A stretch of 64,000 nt of DNA from Actinomycetes bacterium (GTDB taxonomy: Bacteria > Actinomycetota > Acidimicrobiia > Acidimicrobiales > Ilumatobacteraceae). The first letter of the stretch is position 1. The number at the start of each line of letters is the position of its first letter. Positions 1-7,324 of this stretch are shown here, in pieces. A model generated the notes under the pieces. The model did no database searches, was not told where the DNA came from, and worked only from the letters and a program-made list of their open reading frames with translations. Location: positions 62,001 through 126,000 of the forward strand of contig JAKOUY010000031.1 of assembly GCA_029782355.1 (NCBI GenBank), given 5' to 3'. The translations under genes were made by a program, and so were the position numbers.

Positions 1-346
1 GGGCCAGATAGGTCGCCGCCATCGCCGAGACGGACGCCGTCTTCCAATAGGTCAGCTCGGTCCCGTCGATCACCGCCACCGGCGCACCGGTCGCCGCGTC
101 GAACACGTCGACCAACGCCTGCACCGCCGGCCCGGCGGTGTTGCCGGGGATGATCGTGCAGACCTTGGCCACGACCAAGCCGGACGGGTCCCAGCCGTGC
201 CAGGCCAGCAGGCCGCGGCCCTCGTGCTCGACGTGCACCCCGCGCACCAGCGGTGGGGGCCGGCGATGCCCGTCGATCTGGGCGGCGACCAGCGTGTGCC
301 AGTCGGCCGTGGCGCGGATGTCGGCGGCGGAGAGGAAGCGGATGAC
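1..346 (-). CDS. Ornithine cyclodeaminase / mu-crystallin family protein, N-terminal part
   Basis: The minus strand reads an open frame off the left edge. Its N-terminal part (VIRFLSAADIRA, LLAWHGWDPSG, VAVIDGTELTYWKTASVSA) matches the ornithine cyclodeaminase/mu-crystallin family, NAD(P)-dependent enzymes that include ornithine cyclodeaminase, imine and ketimine reductases. The TYWKTAS segment is the conserved substrate/dimer region before the Rossmann domain, which lies outside the window. The start is unclear: no ATG, GTG or TTG lies in frame between the first conserved residues and the divergent dus start, so a non-standard start or a later GTG near residue 35 must be used. The exact substrate cannot be told. 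Divergent from dus, with a gap of about 20 bases. Confidence 0.7.
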
Positions 347-366
347 CCGAACGTAGCCTGACGATC

Positions 367-1488
367 GTGCGCATCGGACCGATCGAGCTCGCCGCGCCCG
401 TGGTCCTGGCACCGATGGCCGGGGTGACCAACGCCCCGTTCCGCGCCCTCTGCCGGCGCTTCGGTCCCGGGCTGCTGTACGTCAACGAGATGGTGATGGC
501 CACCGCGCTGGTGTGGGGCAACGCCAAGACCGAGCGGATGGTCAGCTTCGCCCCCGGGGAGCAGCCGCGCAGCCTGCAGCTGTACGGCAGCAACCCGGCG
601 ATGCTCGGCGCGGCGATCTCCCGCCTGGGCGACGGCGGGCGCGTCGACCACGTCGACCTCAACTTCGGCTGCCCGGCGGCCAAGGTGACCCGTCGTGGCG
701 GCGGGGCCGCGGTGCCCGCCAAACCGCGCCTCCTGGCCGCCCTGCTGCGCGCCGCGGTGCGTGCCGCCGAGCCGTACGGCATCCCGGTGACCGCCAAGTT
801 CCGCATCGGGCTGTTCGACACCATGCCGACCCACGTCCAGACCGGCCGGATCGCCGCCGAGGAGGGCCTGGCGGCCATCGCCCTGCACGCCCGCACGGCC
901 GAGCAGCACTACGCCGGCCGGGCCGCCTGGCCGGCGATCGGCGAGCTCAAGGCTGCGGTGCAGGGGATCCCGGTGCTCGGCAACGGCGACATCTGGGAGG
1001 CCGCCGATGCCCGGGCGATGATGGCCGAGACCGGCTGCGATGGCGTGGTGATCGGCCGTGGCTGCCTCGGCCGGCCGTGGCTGTTCGGTCAGCTGATCGA
1101 GGCCCTCGCCGGCCGCCCGGTCGGACCGGCGCCGGTGCTGGGCGAGGTCCGCCTGGTGATGGCCGAGCACGGTCGGCTCCTGGCCGATCACCTCGGCGAG
1201 AACCTGGCGATGCGTGACTTCCGCAAGCACGCCGCCTGGTACCTCACCGGCTATCCGGTGGGTGGCGACATCCGCCGCCGGCTGGCCATGGTGTCGTCCC
1301 TCGCCGAGCTCGACGACCTGCTCGCCGAGCTCGATCCGCGCCTGGGTCTGGTCCCGGGTGGCCAGCGGATCCGGCGCGGGCACACCAACGGCCCGATCCG
1401 CGTCGCCCTGCCCGACGGCTACCTCGACCGCCTCGACGACGACGTCGCTCCTGACGACGGCGATCTGGTGGTGCTCAGCGGTGGGTGA
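367..1488 (+). CDS. dus: tRNA-dihydrouridine synthase (DusB-like)
   Basis: 373 aa. FMN enzyme reducing uridine to dihydrouridine in the tRNA D-loop with NADPH. Visible family motifs: the N-terminal APMAGVTNAPFR of the TIM barrel, LNFGCPAAKVTRRGGG with the catalytic cysteine at about residue 102, AKFRIG, LHARTAEQHYAG and the phosphate-binding VIGRGCLGRPWLF. A C-terminal helical domain (MRDFRKHAAWYLTGYP) is the tRNA-binding part. GTG start chosen because the family's opening segment begins at once. Its stop overlaps the start of maf, so the two are translationally coupled. Which uridine it modifies cannot be told from sequence. Confidence 0.93.
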   Translation: MRIGPIELAAPVVLAPMAGVTNAPFRALCRRFGPGLLYVNEMVMATALVWGNAKTERMVSFAPGEQPRSLQLYGSNPAMLGAAISRLGDGGRVDHVDLNFGCPAAKVTRRGGGAAVPAKPRLLAALLRAAVRAAEPYGIPVTAKFRIGLFDTMPTHVQTGRIAAEEGLAAIALHARTAEQHYAGRAAWPAIGELKAAVQGIPVLGNGDIWEAADARAMMAETGCDGVVIGRGCLGRPWLFGQLIEALAGRPVGPAPVLGEVRLVMAEHGRLLADHLGENLAMRDFRKHAAWYLTGYPVGGDIRRRLAMVSSLAELDDLLAELDPRLGLVPGGQRIRRGHTNGPIRVALPDGYLDRLDDDVAPDDGDLVVLSGG

Positions 1489-2077
1489 GCCGAGCCGGGT
1501 CGTGCTGGCCTCGTCATCGCCGCGGCGGCGGGAGTTGCTCGAGCGCGTCGGCGTGCGCGTCACGGTGCGCGTCCCCGACGTGGACGAGTCGGTTCGCCCG
1601 GGCGAGCCGCCGACCGCGTACGTCGCCCGACTCGCTGCGGCGAAGGCGGCGGCGGTGCCGGCTGGGCCCGACGACCTGGTGGTCGGCGCCGACACCACCG
1701 TGGTGCTCGGCGCGCAGATCCTCGGCAAGCCGCTGGACGTCGCCGACGCCCGGCGGATGCTCGTCGCGCTGAGCGGTGGCCAGCATCACGTGCACACCGC
1801 GGTGGCGATGCGCCGCGGCTCCCAGCTGCGCACCGAGGTGGTGACCACCGCGGTGCGCCTCGTCGATCTCGACGAGGCGACGATCGACTGGTACGTCGGC
1901 GCCGACGGCGGCCCGGACGAGATCCTCGACAAGGCCGGCGCCTACGCCATCCAAGGTGCCGGGGCGGTGCTGGTGGCCGCCGTCCACGGCAGCGTGACCA
2001 ACGTGATCGGTCTGCCGCTGGACGCCTGCGTGCGCCTGGCGGCCGAACTGGGCGTCGACCTGCTCGGCCGCCGCTGA
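1481..2077 (+). CDS. maf: Maf-family nucleoside triphosphate pyrophosphatase
   Basis: 198 aa, normal Maf length. Hydrolyses non-canonical or surplus nucleotides (dTTP/UTP or methylated NTPs in studied members) to monophosphate and pyrophosphate. The signature ASSSPRRRELL starts near residue 9; GADTTVVL holds the catalytic aspartate; KAGAYAIQGAG is the conserved substrate loop, of the YhdE type. GTG start at 1481 overlaps the last codons of dus by 8 bases. The Dus-Maf pairing looks like a housekeeping operon. Confidence 0.92.
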   Translation: MGEPSRVVLASSSPRRRELLERVGVRVTVRVPDVDESVRPGEPPTAYVARLAAAKAAAVPAGPDDLVVGADTTVVLGAQILGKPLDVADARRMLVALSGGQHHVHTAVAMRRGSQLRTEVVTTAVRLVDLDEATIDWYVGADGGPDEILDKAGAYAIQGAGAVLVAAVHGSVTNVIGLPLDACVRLAAELGVDLLGRR

Positions 2078-2094
2078 CGGAGCCGGCGGCGGGA

Positions 2095-5000
2095 TCAGCC
2101 GCCTTGGTCGAGCGGGGTCCGGACCAGCGTCGGCGTGGGCAGGACCACGGCCGTGCGCCACGCCAGCGACGGATCGTCGACGTCGGCGCCCAGCAACCGC
2201 GCCGCGTCGCGTGCCGTGCGCGGCCGGCGCCGAGGGTCGAGCTCCAGGAGGGCCAGGTAGCGGTCGGTGCCGAAGGCGGCGACGACCTCGTCGGCCTGCG
2301 GCGGGGCGCCGGCGATCGGCGGGCGACCGGTGGTCGCGAACAGCAGGGTGAGACCCAGCGAGTACAGGTCGCTCATCTTCGACGGGTGCCGGCCGAGCCA
2401 GATCTCCGGGGCCGCGTACGGCGGGGTCATCGACGCCGCCGGTCCGCCCTCGGCCCGCACCCAGGCGCTGCCCAGGTCGCCCAGGATCGGCGTGCCGTCG
2501 TCGTCGATGAACACGTTCTCCGGCTTGACGTCGCCGTGAAGGATGCTGTGGCGGTGCAGGGTGTCGAGGGCCAGCGCCAGCGACTGACCGAGGGCGACGA
2601 CCTCGCCGGGTGACAGCGGCCCACCGCGCTGGATGCGCGAGGTCAGCGTGCCGCGGCCGTACAGCCGCGTCACCAGGTACGGCTGGCCGGCGGCGGTGAG
2701 TCCGGAGGCGAACAGCTCGGGCAGGTTGTGCTGGCCCGACACCATCGCCGCGACACGCGCCTCCCACTCGAAGCGCTGGCGGTCGAAGGGGCGGTGCTCG
2801 ACCGTGTAGCGGAACACCTTGGCGGCCACCGGCCGGCCGTCGTCGAGCACGTGACCTCGGTAGACCACCGCGCTGGCGCCCTCGCCGAGGACGTGCTCGA
2901 GCTGGATCCCAGGGATCTGGGCGCTCACCGCCGGGCTGTCGACCAACTCGTCGGCGGTCAGCGTGCCCTCCCAGGGTCGGGCGCCCGGCTGGTGCCGACG
3001 GGCGCCGGCCAGGCGCCGGGCGGCGACGAGCGGATGGCGGAGCGGAGCCAGCGTGGCCGGCCACGAGCGCGGCAGGCGGGCGTCGACCGCGTCGGCCAGG
3101 GCCCAGGCCAGGCCGGCGTCGGCGCCGATGGTGCCAGCGGGGTCGTAGCGGGCCTGGTCGGCCAGCGTGGCCGCCCGGCCGAGCAGCGCCGTGGCGGCGC
3201 GGGGGATGCGGCCGGCCGTCGCTGCGGCGGTCTCCGCCGGGGTCAGGTGGGCGCGCAACGGGACCGACCGATCGGCGAGGCGATCGACCACGTGGTCCCA
3301 GGCGGCCAGGACGGCGGCGGCCGGATCAGCCGTCCGCTGCCGGCGCCGGCGCGTCGCCCACGGCACCATCACCAGCCACGCCAGCAGGCCGACGGCGGCC
3401 AGGGCGGCGCCGGCGGCCACCCAGCGCCATGGCGCGGCGTGGTCGCCCGGGTGGACCGGGTCGACCGGTGTCGCGTCGGCGGCCGGCGCCGGATCGGGTG
3501 CCGGGCTGGGCGGTGGGGGTGGCTGCTGAGCGACCTCGGCCTGGCGGCGCTGCTCGTCCGGGGTCGGCACCGGATCGATCGGCACCCAGCGGGCGGCGGC
3601 CATCGGGACCTCGACCCAGGCGGTGATCTGCTCGGGACGGTAGGTGGTGGTGGTGTCGGCGGCGGGCGCCGGGAACCCGACCACGACGCGCACGGGGACG
3701 TCGGCGCAACGCGCCAGGACGGCGAAGGTGCTGACGAAGGCTTCCATGTTGCCGCGAGCCAGATCTTGGCCGACGAACTGCTCGAGGCTGCCCAGCGTCT
3801 GGCCGCCCGGAGCTCCGGGGTCGTAGACCTTGCGCAGCTTGAGCCACGACTCGATCCGCCGGAGCCGTTCCAGCGGGTCGGGAGTGCCGGCGGCCAGGGC
3901 CTGGGCGGCGTTGCGCACGATGGTGCTGTCCGGGCAGCTGCGCAGCACGCTGGGCACGCCGGTACTGAGTTGGTCGGCGCGCTCGACGCCGGCTGCACTG
4001 GCCTCCAGCGGCGCGGTGTCGTAGGCCACCGGGGCCGCCGAGCCGCGCGTCAGGAGCACGCCCGCCGCCGCCGAGTAGACCACGTCGTCGGGCGCTCCGA
4101 CGCGCTGCGGGAGACCGGCCGTCGGGACCCCGGCGAGGCCCGTGGAGCCGGGGCCGCGGCTGACCTCGACGTGGGTGGCCGACGCCGCGCCCGCCGGAAA
4201 GACGCCGTCGGCCAGGGCTCGGCCGGTGATCGCGTACTGGGTGACCTGGTGCCAGCCCTCGGGTTGGTAGGTGTCGAGCACCGCCAGGCGCAGACGACCG
4301 GGCGAACCGCCGCGCACGGCGACGATCGCCGCCGGTGCGGCATCGGCGGACGGCTGATCCGTCTGCAGCCGGGCGGCGCGCGCCAGGGGGTTCTCGTCGG
4401 CGAGGTCGAGCAGGTCGGGATGGACGAAGTGGCGCAGGTCGAAGCTGGACAGCGCCGGCATGGTCGAGGCGGCCACCGCGGCGCCCACTGCGCCGACGCC
4501 GATCAGCGCCGCCCCGAACGGGCTGCGCCGCCGCCCCGCCACCGCCGGGTCGGGGATCAACGGTGGGAGCTGCTCGTCACCGCGGTGGGCATCGAGGAAG
4601 ATCGTCGTGGCCACCAGGGCGCACACCGCACCCACCGCCAGCAGCGGAGCAGGTCGTGGCGCAGCCAGCACCGATGCGCCGAGCACGGCCGCCGCGGGTC
4701 CGCCGACGAATGGCCCCGATCGGTGGCGCAGCGCCCCCCACGCGGTGATCGCCGTGGCCGGGAGGGCCACGGCCGCGGCCACCAGTGCCAGGCCGCGCAG
4801 GCCGGCGGCGGGCAGGCCGACGGTGAGGAACGTGGCCATGACGGACGGGATCCGCAGCGGGCCGCGCCACGATCCGGCGGTGAGGACGGCGGCCATCCAG
4901 GCCACCGCGCCGACTGCCGCGAGCCGCGCCGGCCACGGCACCCGGCGGGCCGCCGCCGCGCCACCGATGAGCACGCCGCCGAGCACGCCGACGGCCGTCC

Positions 5001-5103
5001 CGGCCAGCAGCACCCGGTGGTCGAGCACCCGCCACATCAGGAGGGTGGCCGCCGCGCACCTCGCCGCCCCGGCCACCAGCCGTGCTCCGGCGTGCCGGCT
5101 CAT
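2095..5103 (-). CDS. Membrane protein: degenerate transglutaminase-like domain fused to Ser/Thr protein kinase
   Basis: 1002 aa. About six N-terminal membrane helices (residues 1-220) are followed by an extracytoplasmic transglutaminase-like domain of the TgpA/DUF3488 type, a further helix (about 560-582) with an RRRRQR stop-transfer, and a C-terminal kinase (about 729-990). In the transglutaminase fold the catalytic Cys is Met453 (RGNMEAF), the His is Thr494 (ITAWVEV) and only Asp510 remains, so it should not be catalytic. The kinase looks intact: glycine loop GEGASAVVYRG, Lys in AAKVF, HGDVKPEN with catalytic Asp858 (a non-RD kinase), DLG and AAPE. Last gene of the MoxR-DUF58 operon; starts 4 bases inside the DUF58 gene. 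It resembles a receptor kinase that uses a dead enzyme as sensor; the role is inference. Confidence 0.88.
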   Translation of the reverse strand: MSRHAGARLVAGAARCAAATLLMWRVLDHRVLLAGTAVGVLGGVLIGGAAAARRVPWPARLAAVGAVAWMAAVLTAGSWRGPLRIPSVMATFLTVGLPAAGLRGLALVAAAVALPATAITAWGALRHRSGPFVGGPAAAVLGASVLAAPRPAPLLAVGAVCALVATTIFLDAHRGDEQLPPLIPDPAVAGRRRSPFGAALIGVGAVGAAVAASTMPALSSFDLRHFVHPDLLDLADENPLARAARLQTDQPSADAAPAAIVAVRGGSPGRLRLAVLDTYQPEGWHQVTQYAITGRALADGVFPAGAASATHVEVSRGPGSTGLAGVPTAGLPQRVGAPDDVVYSAAAGVLLTRGSAAPVAYDTAPLEASAAGVERADQLSTGVPSVLRSCPDSTIVRNAAQALAAGTPDPLERLRRIESWLKLRKVYDPGAPGGQTLGSLEQFVGQDLARGNMEAFVSTFAVLARCADVPVRVVVGFPAPAADTTTTYRPEQITAWVEVPMAAARWVPIDPVPTPDEQRRQAEVAQQPPPPPSPAPDPAPAADATPVDPVHPGDHAAPWRWVAAGAALAAVGLLAWLVMVPWATRRRRQRTADPAAAVLAAWDHVVDRLADRSVPLRAHLTPAETAAATAGRIPRAATALLGRAATLADQARYDPAGTIGADAGLAWALADAVDARLPRSWPATLAPLRHPLVAARRLAGARRHQPGARPWEGTLTADELVDSPAVSAQIPGIQLEHVLGEGASAVVYRGHVLDDGRPVAAKVFRYTVEHRPFDRQRFEWEARVAAMVSGQHNLPELFASGLTAAGQPYLVTRLYGRGTLTSRIQRGGPLSPGEVVALGQSLALALDTLHRHSILHGDVKPENVFIDDDGTPILGDLGSAWVRAEGGPAASMTPPYAAPEIWLGRHPSKMSDLYSLGLTLLFATTGRPPIAGAPPQADEVVAAFGTDRYLALLELDPRRRPRTARDAARLLGADVDDPSLAWRTAVVLPTPTLVRTPLDQGG

Positions 5104-6227
5104 CGAGCCGCGCTCCAGGCGGTGACGAACTCGGCGGCCGTCGAGCAGGCCACCGCACGGACGCCGGGTGGCGGGACCAGTGGGGCGGTGCGCCGGGCGA
5201 CCACCGACACCAGGTAGGCGGGCGAGAAGCCGCGGGCGATCCGCCCGACGGCCACCAGATCCGGTCCGACCAGTTCGCCGGTGACGAACACCAGGCTGCG
5301 CCCGCGGGCGACCAGCCGCTCGCTGAGGGTCAGCAGCGAGTCGGTGCTCGACCGCCCGATCTCGGTGAGCTGATCGAGATGGGGGACCGGCGTGCCGTCA
5401 TCCGTCGCGGTGATCGCCGGGCTCCCACCGGTGAACAGCAGGGCGGTGGGAAACCCGTCGTTCTCGGCGGCGCGCAGCAGGGAAGCGGCCACGTCGACGG
5501 CCTCCTCGAAGTCGGTCGCAGTGATCGCCACGTCGCGGTTGTCGACCACCACGACCAGCTCCGGCCGGGTGGTGTCGACCATCTGCTTGACCATCAGCGT
5601 GCCGGTTCGGGCGGTGGTCCGCCAGTGGATGCGGCGGAGATCGTCGCCGACGGCGTACTCGCGGATCTGGTGGAAGGACGCCGTGCCCTCCGAGCGTTCG
5701 CGCGTCGGCCCTTCCAGGTCGCGCTGTCGACCGGAGGGCAAGAGACGCATCGGATAGATCCGCGGCCGGACGCTGACCGAGCACGTCCCCCCGAAGCGGG
5801 TCCGGGCGGCGACGAGACCGAACGGGTCGGCGCGCCGGGCCTCCAGCGGCCCGCACACCTGGACACCGCGCCGCGAGGTGTCGACGGGATAGGTGACGAC
5901 GGTTCCCTGCGGGTCGACCCGGTGGACCGTGGCGACCCGGTCATGGCCGGCCACCCGTTCCACCAGGGTGGTGGTCCGGCGCAGCGCCGACCCGGCCGTC
6001 AGCGTCAGGCGGACCTCGGCCGGCGTGGTCCGGCTGACCTCCGGCGGCGAGGCCAGTCGCCCGACGCGCAGGTCCGGGCGCCCGGCGACATCGATCAGCC
6101 CGACGGCGACGAGCACGAGGCACAGCGCACCGACGGCCAGCGCCGCGGGGAACCCGAGGCCGACGCCGAACGCCACCATGGCGATGCCGCCGGCCAGCAC
6201 CCCCGACCCGAGCGGCGTCAGCCGCAC
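5100..6227 (-). CDS. DUF58 domain protein of a MoxR cluster
   Basis: 375 aa. Two N-terminal membrane helices (roughly residues 5-48) precede a beta-rich region and a DUF58 domain with the signature IHWRTTARTGTLMVKQ followed by a VWA-like strand (ELVVVVDNRD). DUF58 proteins sit next to MoxR ATPases across bacteria and are thought to work with them in assembling or maturing envelope complexes; their molecular role is poorly known. Five bases downstream of the MoxR gene and overlapping the kinase-fusion gene by 4 bases, so the three are one transcription unit. Confidence 0.88.
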   Translation of the reverse strand: MRLTPLGSGVLAGGIAMVAFGVGLGFPAALAVGALCLVLVAVGLIDVAGRPDLRVGRLASPPEVSRTTPAEVRLTLTAGSALRRTTTLVERVAGHDRVATVHRVDPQGTVVTYPVDTSRRGVQVCGPLEARRADPFGLVAARTRFGGTCSVSVRPRIYPMRLLPSGRQRDLEGPTRERSEGTASFHQIREYAVGDDLRRIHWRTTARTGTLMVKQMVDTTRPELVVVVDNRDVAITATDFEEAVDVAASLLRAAENDGFPTALLFTGGSPAITATDDGTPVPHLDQLTEIGRSSTDSLLTLSERLVARGRSLVFVTGELVGPDLVAVGRIARGFSPAYLVSVVARRTAPLVPPPGVRAVACSTAAEFVTAWSAAR

Positions 6228-6232
6228 GGGCG

Positions 6233-7288
6233 TCAGCTCGAGCGCCCGCCGGGCACCGAGACCCGGCTGAGCAGATCGGTGATCACCCGCTCGGCGGTGA
6301 TGCCGCGCAGCTGGGCGTCGGGGGAGACGATCAGGCGGTGGGCCAGCACGGGGACGGCCAGGCGCTTGACGTCGTCGGCGATGACGTACGCCCGTCCCTC
6401 CGCCGCCGCCAGTGTCTGGGCGGCGCGCAGCAGGCCGATCGAGCCGCGCGGGCTGGCGCCGAGGCGGACGTCGCTGGTCTCGCGTGTGGCATGCACCAGC
6501 GAGACGGCGTAGTGCACCACCTGGGCATCGGTGCGGACGCGCGAGCTGACGTCGATCATCGCCGTCACGTCGTCGCGGCTGAGCACCGGCGACAGCGGGC
6601 CGGGCACGCCGCCGTGGCGCTTGACCACGATGCTGGCCTCGGCCGCGGGGTCGGGATATCCCATGGCCATCTTCAGCAGGAAGCGGTCGAGCTGGGCCTC
6701 CGGCAGGTTGTAGGTGCCGCTGTCGGACTCCACCGGGTTCTGCGTGGCGACCACGACGAACGGCCGGGGCACCCGATGGGTCACCCCGTCGGCGGTGACC
6801 TGGCGCTCCTCCATCACCTCGAGCATCGCCGACTGGGTCTTCGGTGAGGCCCGGTTGATCTCGTCGCCGATGACGACGTTGGCGAACACCGGCCCGCCGC
6901 GGAACTCGAACTCACCCGTCGACTGCCGGTACACCGAGGTGCCCGTGACGTCGGACGGCAGGAGGTCGGGGGTGAACTGGATCCGGCTCCACGAGCCGGC
7001 GATCGACTCGGCGATCGACCGCGCCAGGCTGGTCTTGCCCACCCCGGGGACGTCCTCCAACAGCAGGTGACCCTCCGACAGCAGGGCGATGAGCGCGTAG
7101 CTGATCTGGTCGGACTTGCCCTGGATGCGCTGGCCGATGTTGCCGGCAAGGCGACCGAATCCCTCGCGGAACCGAGCGATGTCACGTTCCGAGACGGTCG
7201 AGGTGTTGGCCGCGCTGGCCACCGGTGGCGGCGGCGCGGCGACCCCGGAGATGACCCGCGGCGGGCTGGGTGGGGACGTCTCGGGCAT
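6233..7288 (-). CDS. MoxR-family AAA+ ATPase
   Basis: 351 aa. Walker A is EDVPGVGKTSLA, Walker B and the MoxR motif are VVIGDEINRASPKTQSAMLEV, sensor 1 is VVATQNPVE, and the C-terminal AAA lid follows. MoxR ATPases act as chaperones for metal-enzyme or envelope-complex assembly with DUF58 or VWA partners. The first 35 residues are a Pro/Ala-rich extension without a fold. It lies 36 bases downstream of the Thr/Pro-rich surface protein and 5 bases upstream of DUF58. Confidence 0.92.
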   Translation of the reverse strand: MPETSPPSPPRVISGVAAPPPPVASAANTSTVSERDIARFREGFGRLAGNIGQRIQGKSDQISYALIALLSEGHLLLEDVPGVGKTSLARSIAESIAGSWSRIQFTPDLLPSDVTGTSVYRQSTGEFEFRGGPVFANVVIGDEINRASPKTQSAMLEVMEERQVTADGVTHRVPRPFVVVATQNPVESDSGTYNLPEAQLDRFLLKMAMGYPDPAAEASIVVKRHGGVPGPLSPVLSRDDVTAMIDVSSRVRTDAQVVHYAVSLVHATRETSDVRLGASPRGSIGLLRAAQTLAAAEGRAYVIADDVKRLAVPVLAHRLIVSPDAQLRGITAERVITDLLSRVSVPGGRSS

Positions 7289-7324
7289 GGGGGTCGGTCG
7301 GCTCCTCGGGAGGGCGGGCGTGGC

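Noticed and set aside
70-1728. Long minus-strand open frame over dus and maf
   Set aside because: Antisense shadow of two well-conserved genes; its translation is Arg/Pro/Gly/His-rich without motifs.
2728-5217. 829-codon plus-strand frame opposite the kinase-fusion gene
   Set aside because: GC-driven shadow; the minus-strand protein has clear domains and conserved residues.
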